Source: Bizionia argentinensis JUB59
GTDB lineage: Bacteria; Bacteroidota; Bacteroidia; Flavobacteriales; Flavobacteriaceae
Reading direction: 5' to 3'
Assembly (NCBI RefSeq): GCF_000224335.1
Contig: NZ_AFXZ01000029.1
Span: forward strand, 41,907-105,906
DNA: 64,000 nt
The translations under genes and the position numbers were made by a program. The notes beneath the pieces were generated by a model. It worked only from the letters and a program-made list of their open reading frames with translations, made no database searches and was not told the origin of the DNA. Below are positions 1 to 7,950 of the stretch, piece by piece. Within the stretch, counting starts at the first letter, position 1; each line of letters opens with the position of its first letter.

Positions 1-1
1 C

Positions 2-352
2 GTTTGGGTTGGGTTTATTGCACTCTTCGGAATTGCAACCGATGACGGTGTGGTTATGGCAACTTATTTAACCCAAACCTTCGATAGGAATACACCAGAT
101 AACAAAAAGGAAATTAGAGCCTCTATTGTTGAAGCAGGAGAAAAACGTATTCGCCCGTGTTTAATGACAACAGCAACTACCATTTTAGCATTATTACCAA
201 TTTTAACCTCTACAGGACGTGGAAGTGATATTATGATTCCCATGGCAATTCCTAGTTTTGGAGGTATGCTAATAGCATTAATTACCTTATTTGTAGTGCC
301 AGTCTTATATAGCTGGAGAGCGGAATCTCAACTTAAAAGAGCAACAAAATGA
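2..352 (+). CDS. cusA: CusA/CzcA-type RND heavy-metal efflux pump, C-terminal fragment
   Basis: Only the last 116 codons are present; the reading frame is open from base 2, so the gene starts before the window. The fragment reads through the hydrophobic FIALFGIATDDGVV segment typical of the last membrane bundle of CusA/CzcA inner-membrane pumps, then the RIRPCLMTT segment and two more membrane helices. The family takes metal ions from the periplasm or inner membrane and drives them through a periplasmic adaptor and an outer-membrane channel using proton import. The stop codon overlaps the next start (ATGA), so it is translationally coupled to the outer-membrane factor that follows. The matching adaptor lies about 11 kb downstream. 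Copper as substrate is inferred from the neighbours. The internal GTG at 50 is not the true start. Confidence 0.88.
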   Translation, partial: VWVGFIALFGIATDDGVVMATYLTQTFDRNTPDNKKEIRASIVEAGEKRIRPCLMTTATTILALLPILTSTGRGSDIMIPMAIPSFGGMLIALITLFVVPVLYSWRAESQLKRATK

Positions 353-1578
353 AACACATAAAATCACATATAAAAACCCTGTTAATTTTGAGTTCCTTTC
401 TCTTTGTGCTTTCCCTTCAAAGCCAAGAATTGAAAAGCCTCATTGACGAAGCATTAACCAATAATCCAGAGATTAAAAAGTTTGATTTTCAGTATCAAAT
501 TGCTTCGGAAAAAGTAAATGAAGTCAACAGTTTACCAAACACCGAATTTAATGCAGGTGTTATGGCTATTGCACCGGAAATGGACATGCCTATGGAACGT
601 TTTCGAGTCGCTGTCATGCAAATGCTGCCGTGGTTTGGTACTATTTCAGCAAGAGAAAACTATGCAACATCCATGGCCGACGCGCAATATATTGAAGTCA
701 CTATTGCCAAACGAAAATTAGCGCTTTCTGTTTCTGAATTTTACTATCTACTTTATGAAATTAGAGCCAAACAGGATGTGCTTGATAAAAATATAGCACT
801 TTTAGAGTCTTATGAGCAGCTAGCGCTTAATTCCTTGGAAGTTGGTAAAGCATCGGCAGTAGACGTTTTAAGATTACAGATTCGGCAAAACGAACTTATT
901 CAGGAGAAAGACGTTTTAATTCAGCAAAACAAAGGGATTCAAGCCGCTTTGAATAGTTTAATGAATCGCGAATATGATGTGGTTGTAACCGTAGTTGATT
1001 CTATGGGGATTCCCGAAGAAGACCCTTTTTATGGTTATGAAGCTTTGTCGGTAAATCCAGAGTTACTAAAATATGATAAGCTTTATGAGTCAGTTGAACA
1101 ATCCGAATTACTAAATCAGAAAGAAGGTGGGCCGATGATTGGTTTTGGACTAGAATATATCAATCAAGAAAATAGCCCTATGATTACCAGCTCGTATAAA
1201 GATATGATTATGCCTATGGTTTCAGTATCTATTCCAATTTTCAGCAAAAAGTATACATCTCAAACTAGACAAAACGATTTGCGAAAGTTAGAAATTCAAT
1301 CCCAAAAAGATGAAAGATTAAATATGCTAACCTCGGAATTATCAAAAGCTATTTCGCAGCGCAATCAGGCACGTATTAAATTTAATACACAAGATAAAAA
1401 TCTGAAGCAAGCTAAAAACGCCGAAGATATTCTTATCAAAAATTATGAAACTGGAACTATTAATTTTAAGGATGTTTTAGATATTCAGGAATTGCAGTTA
1501 AAGTTTCAAATGGGCCAAATTGAAACCACAAAACTATATTATGTGCAATCCGCTTTAATTAATTATTTAATCAACTAA
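349..1578 (+). CDS. TolC-family outer-membrane efflux protein (CusC-like partner of the RND pump)
   Basis: A 409-residue protein with a Sec-type signal peptide (about residues 1-25, ending near LQSQE) and long, mainly helical, charged segments with the duplicated architecture of outer-membrane efflux proteins (OEP/TolC family). It should form the trimeric exit duct for the CusA pump whose last codons overlap its start by 4 bp. Its length fits the family (about 400-480). It contains some methionine-rich stretches, such as APEMDMPMERFRVAVMQM near residue 75, which suits a copper channel, but metal specificity is inferred. The AraC-type regulator starts 2 bp after its stop, so the genes are probably cotranscribed. 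Confidence 0.88.
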   Translation: MKHIKSHIKTLLILSSFLFVLSLQSQELKSLIDEALTNNPEIKKFDFQYQIASEKVNEVNSLPNTEFNAGVMAIAPEMDMPMERFRVAVMQMLPWFGTISARENYATSMADAQYIEVTIAKRKLALSVSEFYYLLYEIRAKQDVLDKNIALLESYEQLALNSLEVGKASAVDVLRLQIRQNELIQEKDVLIQQNKGIQAALNSLMNREYDVVVTVVDSMGIPEEDPFYGYEALSVNPELLKYDKLYESVEQSELLNQKEGGPMIGFGLEYINQENSPMITSSYKDMIMPMVSVSIPIFSKKYTSQTRQNDLRKLEIQSQKDERLNMLTSELSKAISQRNQARIKFNTQDKNLKQAKNAEDILIKNYETGTINFKDVLDIQELQLKFQMGQIETTKLYYVQSALINYLIN

Positions 1579-1580
1579 CT

Positions 1581-2147
1581 ATGGTACAGAACTTCTACAT
1601 AAAGAATATGGTATGTGATCGGTGTATCAAAGTATTACAGGATGAATTAAAGGAAAAGAATTTCGAATTGCTCGAAATTGAATTGGGGAGAATAAAGCTG
1701 AATATTCTAGCTGCTGAAGACAAAGAAAATTTGGTTTCCATCTTGGAGAAAAATGGATTTTCATTAATTGACAGTCCAGAAAAACAGTTAGTAGAGCATG
1801 TGAAAATCGAGTTGATTAAGTTATTGAAGAATTTGCCATTGGATTTAAGCCGAAAACTCTCGGTCTATCTTGAAGAAAAACTCAATAGAGAGTATTCTAA
1901 AACAAGCAAGTTGTTTTCAGTAACTGAAGGCATAACCATTGAGAAATATTTTATCAAATTGAAAATTGAAAAAGTAAAAGAACTCATTGAAAATCAAGAA
2001 TACAATTTCACTGAAATAGGTCAGCTCCTTAATTATAGCAATATAAATCATTTAAGCAGACAATTTAAAAGTGAAACTGGAATTAATCTAACTGATTATA
2101 AGTCAGAAAAGAAAAACAACCGCACACCTTTAGACCGAATTATATAA
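1581..2147 (+). CDS. AraC-family regulator with N-terminal HMA-like metal-binding module
   Basis: A 188-residue protein in two parts. Residues 1-65 resemble a heavy-metal-associated domain: a short beta strand, then the CxxC-containing MVCDRCIKVLQDEL helix. Residues about 115-180 are an AraC-type helix-turn-helix: TIEKYFIKLKIEKVKEL, then the second helix pair ending SNINHLSRQFKSETGI. There is no signal peptide or membrane segment, so it should be cytoplasmic. A simple reading is a transcription factor that senses metal through the CxxC and controls the copper island it sits in; that function is inferred. It follows the TolC-like gene by 2 bp and ends 63 bp before the multicopper oxidase. No CueR-, CopY- or CusR/S-type regulator is visible here, so this is the main candidate. 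Confidence 0.8.
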   Translation: MVQNFYIKNMVCDRCIKVLQDELKEKNFELLEIELGRIKLNILAAEDKENLVSILEKNGFSLIDSPEKQLVEHVKIELIKLLKNLPLDLSRKLSVYLEEKLNREYSKTSKLFSVTEGITIEKYFIKLKIEKVKELIENQEYNFTEIGQLLNYSNINHLSRQFKSETGINLTDYKSEKKNNRTPLDRII

Positions 2148-2210
2148 CTATAAACCAATATTATGACACAAATAGCTAAATATAAATGTTAATTTTATAT
2201 AAAATAACCA

Positions 2211-4640
2211 ATGAAAAAGACAGTATACATATTTATTCTCGTATTAACCTGTAATTATTCCGCATTTTCACAATCATTACAAGGAAATGTAGATGATTTA
2301 CCAGTTCACGAATACACTTTGACTATCAAAGAAGACATGGTTAATAAGGCAGGAAAAGAAGTGAAAGGAATGACTGTTAACGGTACTATTCCTGGGCCCA
2401 CTTTAGAATTTACAGAAGGCGAATATGCCGTTATTTATGTGAAAAATGATATGAGCGTGGAGACGTCAATTCATTGGCATGGTATGTTATTGCCCAATTT
2501 TTACGATGGTGTTCCTTATTTAACAACGCCACCTATAAAACCGGGGACAACTTTTAAGTATGAATTTCCTATTAGACAATCAGGTACATATTGGTATCAT
2601 TCGCATACTATGCTTCAAGAGCAGAGTGGTGTTTTTGGTTCCTTATTAATTCACCCTAAAGAGAAAACTTTGGATTATGACCATGATTTGGTTTTGATGT
2701 TGTCCGATTGGACAAATGAAAAACCTCAAAGCGTTATGCGCAATCTAAAGCGTGGTAACGAATGGTATCAAATGAAAAAAGGCACATCAACGCCTTTAAA
2801 TAAGGTAATTGCGCGTGGTGCATTTGGCGCACAACTCGATTTTTGGCGACAACGAATGGGTGGTGCCGATATAGCCGATGTCTATTATCCAGCGTTCTTA
2901 ATAAATGGCGAAGAGTCTGTTGAATACCCAGAATATAAACCAGGAGAAAAATTGCGTTTACGCATTATAAACGGTTCAGCGTCCTCACAATTCTGGATGA
3001 CATTTGGAGGCGAAGCACCTTTATTAGTGTCTGCCGATGGAATGGATGTCATTCCAGTTGAACACAGCAAGACCTTTATCGCCACGGCTGAAACTTATGA
3101 TTTTATAGTGACTGTACCTCAAAATGGGAAAATTGAGTTACGGGCAATGGCGCAAGACGGTTCGGGAACGACCACCGCTTATTTTGGTACAGGCGAAACA
3201 CTTCCTGCTGAAATTATTGCTAAACCTGATAAAATCAAGATGATGCAACAAATGGCCAAAATGGATATGAAAATGGGCGCGCATGCCTTAAAATTTCAAC
3301 CTAAAAAAGATGCCCGTTTTGAAATGAAAGAGGAATATGGGATGAAAATGGATCACTCAAAAATGAATATGAAAGATGACAAAATGAATATGGAGGTGCC
3401 GAAGGATTCAATGATGAAAGAGAAGATGGATCACTCCAACCTGCCTCCCGGCGAGGCAGAAATGGATTATTCTATGATGAACATGAAGAAAGATACAATG
3501 GAAATGGATCATTCTAAAATGGATCATTCGAAGATGAATATGGATATGAAAAAAGATTCAAAAGGAAATATGGATGACATGCACCTGCCTGCCGAACAGG
3601 CAGGAATGGAAGGAATGGATATGTTTTCCGAATACAACTACGATTATCTAAAATCCCCTAAAAAAACGGCCTATGATAAAAATCTTCCCGTAAAGGAAAT
3701 TCTATTGAATCTTACAGGAAATATGCAACGTTACATTTGGAGTATGAATGGGGTTCCGTTGAGTGAAGCCGATAATATCAAAATAAAAGGAGGAGAAGTA
3801 ACCCGAATGACTTTCAATAATTTAACGATGATGCACCACCCGATGCATCTTCATGGTCACTTTTTTCGCGTCATTAATAAAAATGGAGACTATTCGCCTT
3901 TAAAACATACAGTTAACGTTCCACCCATGCAAGAAGTAACCATTGAATTTAGTGGGAATAACGGTGATGAATATGGCGATTGGTTTTTTCACTGCCATAT
4001 TCTGTACCATATGATGAGTGGCATGGCGCGCGTGGTAAGTTATGACACGCCACGAGACCCACGAATGGCAGAATATCCTGTTAAAAACTTGATTAAAGAA
4101 GCAGACCAATTTTATACGTGGTCGTTGGTGGATGCCGCATCACATATGGCAGCGTTTGATTTCGTGGCGTCTAATCTTCGAAACCAATTTAATGTGTCAG
4201 CAGAATATGGCTGGAACCAAAATATGGAAGCTGAAGTAACCTACGAACGCTATCTACATGACTATTTTCGTGTATTTGGTGGTGTGAATATTGAAAATAA
4301 ATTGGAGGATAATATGGATAAAATTTCGACCACTGCCATTGCCGGAATTCGGTTTTTAACGCCTTATCTTTTCAATCTAGATGTCCGGGTTGATAGCAAA
4401 TTGCGACCGCAAATTAGTCTTAACCGTGAAATCCTCATTTTCCCAAGAACCGCTGTTTTCGGAAATTTTGAATATCAAGCAGATTTTGGTTGGGTGGATA
4501 ATCTTCCTATGGGTTCTGATTTCGCAAATGAAGTGACTTGGAATGCGGGTGTCGAATATTTTTTATCACGAGACTTTTCCTTAATGGCAAGCTATGATAA
4601 CCGTTTTGGAGCAGGTGGTGGACTATCAGTAAGATTTTAA
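2211..4640 (+). CDS. Multicopper oxidase (CopA/PcoA-like) fused to a CopB-like outer-membrane barrel domain
   Basis: An 809-residue exported protein with a Sec signal peptide (about residues 1-21, ending AFSQS). Cupredoxin domains carry all four copper-site motifs: HWHG near 88, YWYHSHT near 127, HHPMHLHGHFF near 543 and HCHILYHMMSGM near 594. Between them, about 345-475, is an insert full of Met, His, Asp and Lys (repeated MDHSKM and MNMKDD-like units), the usual Cu(I)-binding signature of copper-tolerance oxidases. From about 635 to the end the sequence changes to alternating hydrophobic and aromatic beta strands ending in SVRF, like the CopB/PcoB barrel and its terminal aromatic. Oxidation of Cu(I) to Cu(II) is the expected activity. 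CopA and CopB are usually separate proteins, so this is a fusion. The start is the first ATG after the upstream stop and gives the signal peptide. Confidence 0.9.
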   Translation: MKKTVYIFILVLTCNYSAFSQSLQGNVDDLPVHEYTLTIKEDMVNKAGKEVKGMTVNGTIPGPTLEFTEGEYAVIYVKNDMSVETSIHWHGMLLPNFYDGVPYLTTPPIKPGTTFKYEFPIRQSGTYWYHSHTMLQEQSGVFGSLLIHPKEKTLDYDHDLVLMLSDWTNEKPQSVMRNLKRGNEWYQMKKGTSTPLNKVIARGAFGAQLDFWRQRMGGADIADVYYPAFLINGEESVEYPEYKPGEKLRLRIINGSASSQFWMTFGGEAPLLVSADGMDVIPVEHSKTFIATAETYDFIVTVPQNGKIELRAMAQDGSGTTTAYFGTGETLPAEIIAKPDKIKMMQQMAKMDMKMGAHALKFQPKKDARFEMKEEYGMKMDHSKMNMKDDKMNMEVPKDSMMKEKMDHSNLPPGEAEMDYSMMNMKKDTMEMDHSKMDHSKMNMDMKKDSKGNMDDMHLPAEQAGMEGMDMFSEYNYDYLKSPKKTAYDKNLPVKEILLNLTGNMQRYIWSMNGVPLSEADNIKIKGGEVTRMTFNNLTMMHHPMHLHGHFFRVINKNGDYSPLKHTVNVPPMQEVTIEFSGNNGDEYGDWFFHCHILYHMMSGMARVVSYDTPRDPRMAEYPVKNLIKEADQFYTWSLVDAASHMAAFDFVASNLRNQFNVSAEYGWNQNMEAEVTYERYLHDYFRVFGGVNIENKLEDNMDKISTTAIAGIRFLTPYLFNLDVRVDSKLRPQISLNREILIFPRTAVFGNFEYQADFGWVDNLPMGSDFANEVTWNAGVEYFLSRDFSLMASYDNRFGAGGGLSVRF
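3441..3459. repeat. In-frame GC-rich palindrome in the oxidase Met-rich insert (copy 1)
   Basis: A perfect 7-bp inverted repeat (CTGCCTC / GAGGCAG) around a 5-nt CCGGC centre. It is read in frame as LPPGEAE in the middle of the Met-rich repeats and is much richer in GC than the surrounding codons. It resembles copy 2 at 3584-3604. Confidence 0.65.
3584..3604. repeat. In-frame GC-rich palindrome in the oxidase Met-rich insert (copy 2)
   Basis: A perfect 8-bp inverted repeat (CCTGCCTG / CAGGCAGG) around CCGAA. It is read in frame as HLPAEQAG, interrupting MDDM/MEGM-type metal-binding repeats exactly as copy 1 does, 143 bp away. Confidence 0.68.
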
Positions 4641-4642
4641 AT

Positions 4643-5941
4643 ATGTATAATAAATATAAAAAAGACAGTTTATCACTAATAGGAGCCGTAGCATTAGGTA
4701 CTGGTGTAATGATTGGTGCTGGGATTTTTGCCTTATTGGGTCAGGTCGCTGAACTATCGGGCAATTTATTTCCATTTGCCTTCATGGCTGGAGCGATAAT
4801 TTCAGGGTTTAGTGCATATGGCTATATCAAATTGTCAAATGCCTTTCCATCGTCGGGTGGTATCGCCATGTATTTGGTCAAAGCCTATGGTAAAGGAACA
4901 GTTGCAGCATCGGGTGCACTATTAATGGCATTTTCAATGATTATTAATGAGAGTCTGGTCGCCCGGACTTTTGGTTCTTATACTTTACAGCTCTTTAATG
5001 TGGGCAACAATAGTGTTTGGGTGCCAATACTAGGTGTAATCCTAATTGTGGGTGCCTTTCTGATTAATATTTCTGGTAATAAAATTATTGGAAAGTCGTC
5101 ATTAATTATGGCTATTGTTAAGGTTGGAGGTATCGCTATTTTTGCAGTAGGAGCTCTCTGGGCTGCTGGATTTTCTTTTCAAGATGCTGTTTCATTGCGT
5201 AATTCGACAGATTATGCGACAACAGATTATTTAGGCGCATTGGCTTTATCCATTTTGGCATATAAAGGATTTACTACAATCACAAACAGCGGTGGAGAAA
5301 TTGTAAACCCAAATAAGAATGTGGGACGGGCAATTATAATTTCTCTTTTAATCTGTACTGTAATATATCTGTTAGTGGCATTTGCAGTTTCCTCTAATTT
5401 AACTATTTCAGAAATTGTAGGAGCTAAAGATTATTCATTGGCCGAAGCTTCAAAGCCAGCTTTTGGTAAATACGGATTATGGTTCACCGTTGGTATTGCC
5501 ATAGTAGCAACCATATCTGGAATTATAGCCAGCGTCTTTGCTGTATCAAGAATGACAGCCATGTTAACGGATATGAAACTTATCCCACATAAACATTTTG
5601 GTATGCCAGGAAATATTCAAAAACATATGTTGGTGTATGTTGCTGTAATTGCAATTGTACTCACTATATTTTTTGATTTAAGTCGTATAGCATCTTTGGG
5701 TGCCATATTTTATTTAGTAATGGACATCGGCATCCAATGGGGAATACTGCGAAACTTAAGAAAAGAAGTTAAGGCTAATTCAGCTATAATTATAACTGCA
5801 ATACTTTTAGATGTCATCGTTTTAAGTGCTTTTTTATGGATTAAAGCAAGCTCTGATGTAACGGTTATTATTGTTGCAATAGTGGCTATGATTCTTATTT
5901 TTTTGGGAGAAAGATGGTTTTTGAAAAACGAGCACAATTAG
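4643..5941 (+). CDS. APC-superfamily amino-acid permease-like transporter
   Basis: A 432-residue integral membrane protein with about 12 hydrophobic helices. The first helix has the glycine-rich pattern GTGVMIGAGIFALLG, which forms the unwound substrate-binding segment in APC (amino acid-polyamine-organocation) permeases; the AYKGFTTITNSGGEIVNPNKN region in the middle also fits. The family imports amino acids or related amines. The start codon is 2 bp after the oxidase stop, so it is probably cotranscribed with copper genes. Why a permease sits in a copper operon is not evident; uptake of a copper-chelating amino acid, or plain hitchhiking, are both possible. No metal-binding motif is visible. 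Confidence 0.82.
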   Translation: MYNKYKKDSLSLIGAVALGTGVMIGAGIFALLGQVAELSGNLFPFAFMAGAIISGFSAYGYIKLSNAFPSSGGIAMYLVKAYGKGTVAASGALLMAFSMIINESLVARTFGSYTLQLFNVGNNSVWVPILGVILIVGAFLINISGNKIIGKSSLIMAIVKVGGIAIFAVGALWAAGFSFQDAVSLRNSTDYATTDYLGALALSILAYKGFTTITNSGGEIVNPNKNVGRAIIISLLICTVIYLLVAFAVSSNLTISEIVGAKDYSLAEASKPAFGKYGLWFTVGIAIVATISGIIASVFAVSRMTAMLTDMKLIPHKHFGMPGNIQKHMLVYVAVIAIVLTIFFDLSRIASLGAIFYLVMDIGIQWGILRNLRKEVKANSAIIITAILLDVIVLSAFLWIKASSDVTVIIVAIVAMILIFLGERWFLKNEHN

Positions 5942-5985
5942 AATTTATAAATAAACAATAAGTATTAATTTAAATATAAATCAAA

Positions 5986-6540
5986 ATGAAAAACATGAAA
6001 ACAATAGTAAAAACCTTAATGGTTATTGCTTTAATTAGTACAGTGGTTAGCTGTAAGTCGACCTTTAATGCTTCCGAAACAATGGAAAATCAGGAAAATC
6101 GTAATGCGTTATATCAAGAAATAATCACGAATCCAAGCCAATTTAGTGAATTTATAAAACTAGCACAACAAGATGAAGGGGCAAAAATGGTAATGATGAA
6201 TAACCATATGCAAATGATGGAATCTGGAAACATGAAAATGATGATGCACAAAAATCCAGACATGATGGAAAAAATGCAGTCCCATATGCAGATGATGATG
6301 GAAAAAAAACCAGAGATGATGCAACAGATGCAATCAAGAATGCTCGGTAAAATGATGGGAAATGAAATGGGTCGTAAAATGCTAATGGATACAATTCACA
6401 ACAACAAAACGATGAAAAAGGAAATGAAAGTAAAGATGATGCAAATGATGGATGAAAACCCTGAAATGAAGGAAGAAATGATGAAAAAAAATCCTGAAAT
6501 GAAGAAAAAGATGAAAGGAAAAATGAAAAATAAAGAATAA
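5986..6540 (+). CDS. Methionine-rich periplasmic lipoprotein, probable copper binder
   Basis: A 184-residue protein with a lipoprotein signal (hydrophobic stretch, then VVSCKS, lipidated Cys near residue 23). Most of the mature part is Met-, Lys- and Glu-rich with repeated motifs such as MMNNHMQMM, MKMMMHKNPDMM and the DENPEMKEEM / KNPEMKKKM repeat, and it is likely helical. Met-rich sequence of this kind binds Cu(I) or Ag(I) in periplasmic copper proteins, so a copper sponge or chaperone anchored to the envelope is a reasonable inference. No named domain is recognised with confidence. A start at 5986 or at the second Met (5995) gives equally good signal peptides. It lies within the copper island, 44 bp after the permease. 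Confidence 0.72.
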   Translation: MKNMKTIVKTLMVIALISTVVSCKSTFNASETMENQENRNALYQEIITNPSQFSEFIKLAQQDEGAKMVMMNNHMQMMESGNMKMMMHKNPDMMEKMQSHMQMMMEKKPEMMQQMQSRMLGKMMGNEMGRKMLMDTIHNNKTMKKEMKVKMMQMMDENPEMKEEMMKKNPEMKKKMKGKMKNKE

Positions 6541-6611
6541 TAAACTCCTGCTCTAAATAGTGGAGTATTTATAAATAAAAATAATTAGTTAACCATTAAA
6601 ACGATACAATT

Positions 6612-6803
6612 ATGATGATGTGGGGGTGGATATTAATACCAGTTTTGCTTGTGTTGGGCGTATTTCTATACAATGGAAGAAATAGACAAAATACCGTAAA
6701 GAGAGAAAATCCTATGGATATTCTGGATAACCGATTCGCCAAGGGTGAAATATCCAAAGAAGAATATGAAGAACAAAAACGAACGTTGAACACTAAAAAT
6801 TAA
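6612..6803 (+). CDS. Small SHOCT-domain membrane protein
   Basis: A 63-residue protein: one N-terminal membrane helix (WGWILIPVLLVLGVFLY), a basic stretch, then a SHOCT motif, NPMDILDNRFAKGEISKEEY, closing with EEQKRTL. SHOCT modules are short helical oligomerisation motifs found at the ends of many membrane proteins. Small proteins of this design often sit beside copper genes, but their role is not established. It precedes the DUF302 gene by 6 bp, so the two are almost certainly cotranscribed. Confidence 0.8.
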   Translation: MMMWGWILIPVLLVLGVFLYNGRNRQNTVKRENPMDILDNRFAKGEISKEEYEEQKRTLNTKN

Positions 6804-6809
6804 AAAATT

Positions 6810-7196
6810 ATGAAATACTATTTTAATAAAACAATCAAAGGCACTTTTGAAGAAGTTATCGATAAAGTCACCAAAGGACTGAAAGAAGAAGGTTTTGGCA
6901 TACTCACAGAAATCGATATCAAAGAAACCATGAAAAAGAAACTTGATGTGGATTTCAAGAAGTACAAAATCCTTGGCGCCTGTAATCCACCTTATGCATA
7001 CAAAGCCCTACAGGCAGAAGATAAAATTGGAACCATGTTACCTTGTAATGTCATCGTGCAGGAAATTGAAGACGGCGTTGTAGAGGTCGCTGCGGTAAGC
7101 CCAATGGCATCAATGCAAGCTGTGGAAAATGAGAAGCTGAACGGGATCGCCAAGGACATAACGGCCATGCTCGAGAAAGTAATTGAAAAATTATAA
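6810..7196 (+). CDS. DUF302 family protein
   Basis: A 128-residue soluble protein without signal peptide that matches the DUF302 pattern: an N-terminal strand-helix with FEEVIDKVTKGLKEEGFGILTEID, the central KILGACNPPYAYKALQAEDKIGTMLPCNV segment and a final helix. The two conserved cysteines (GACNPP and LPCNV) are present. The fold is dimeric and its biochemical role is unknown; the family is often found beside heavy-metal or sulfur-stress genes. It follows the SHOCT gene by 6 bp and precedes the DUF3347 lipoprotein by 45 bp, inside the copper island. Confidence 0.87.
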   Translation: MKYYFNKTIKGTFEEVIDKVTKGLKEEGFGILTEIDIKETMKKKLDVDFKKYKILGACNPPYAYKALQAEDKIGTMLPCNVIVQEIEDGVVEVAAVSPMASMQAVENEKLNGIAKDITAMLEKVIEKL

Positions 7197-7241
7197 AGCT
7201 CTTCAAAAAAGAGTATAATCATAAACTTAAATCAAATCAAA

Positions 7242-7862
7242 ATGAAAAAAGTAAGCATAACAACAGCGATTTTTGCAATGGCTTTCGTAAGCCTAACTGC
7301 AATGTCTTGTAAAGACAGTGAAAAAGAGCAAAGCAAAGCTCAAGACAATTATACAGAAATGAATCACGATAGTGCAGATTCTGGAATGAACCACGACAAT
7401 ATGAGTGCTTCCAATGATATGATGGACTCCAACACACAAAGCTCTGATGCCAAACAAGTATTAGCAGATTATATGGCTCTTAAAGGTGCTTTGGTGGCTA
7501 CCGATGAAGCTGCTGCAGCTAAAGCAGGGAGAAAAATTGAAACCTCGCTAAAAGGTTTTGATGTCAGTAACTATACGTCTGATCAGCAAAAAGAATTAAA
7601 GGATATTATTGATGATGCTATTGAACACGCAGAGCACATTGGAAAGAGCGAAATGGATCATCAACGAGAACATTTCAAAATATTAAGTAAGGATATGATA
7701 GATATGGTTGCTATTACCGGCACGGACAATACGTTATATCAGCAATATTGCCCAATGTATGATAAAGGATCAGCGTGGTTAAGTATGAGTAAAGACATTA
7801 AAAATCCTTATTATGGCAGCAAAATGATGACCTGTGGTAAAGTACAAAAAGAAATAAACTAA
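7242..7862 (+). CDS. DUF3347 lipoprotein with His/Met-rich N-terminus
   Basis: A 206-residue lipoprotein (signal followed by TAMSCKD, Cys near residue 23). A His/Met/Asp-rich linker with repeated MNHDS-like units spans residues 45-70. The C-terminal 135 residues are a DUF3347 domain, ending with the CPMYDKGSAWLSMSKDIKNP and CGKVQKEI segments. The same domain forms the C-terminus of the CusB adaptor at 11421-13172. The Cys, Met and His residues of the CPM and MTC motifs suggest metal binding in the periplasm; this is inferred. A strong 18-bp inverted repeat follows the stop, so this gene may end a transcript. Confidence 0.85.
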   Translation: MKKVSITTAIFAMAFVSLTAMSCKDSEKEQSKAQDNYTEMNHDSADSGMNHDNMSASNDMMDSNTQSSDAKQVLADYMALKGALVATDEAAAAKAGRKIETSLKGFDVSNYTSDQQKELKDIIDDAIEHAEHIGKSEMDHQREHFKILSKDMIDMVAITGTDNTLYQQYCPMYDKGSAWLSMSKDIKNPYYGSKMMTCGKVQKEIN

Positions 7863-7883
7863 AAAGAGTTATAGGACTGATTG

Positions 7884-7930
7884 ACATAAGATCTAGGGCT
7901 AAATAATTAGCCCTAGATCTTATGTTTAAT
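7884..7930 (+). terminator. Strong inverted repeat, probable Rho-independent terminator
   Basis: Perfect 18-bp arms (7884-7901 and 7908-7925) around a 6-nt AT loop, followed by TTAATCTTTA. It lies 21 bp after the DUF3347 stop and just before the haem-binding gene, so it divides the copper island into at least two transcription units. Confidence 0.75.
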
Positions 7931-7950
7931 CTTTATAAGTGACATTCGAT

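Noticed and set aside
6152..6394. 80-codon minus-strand open frame with many Ser, Phe and Tyr
   Set aside because: It is the antisense of the Met-rich lipoprotein; repeated ATG codons read backwards avoid stops.
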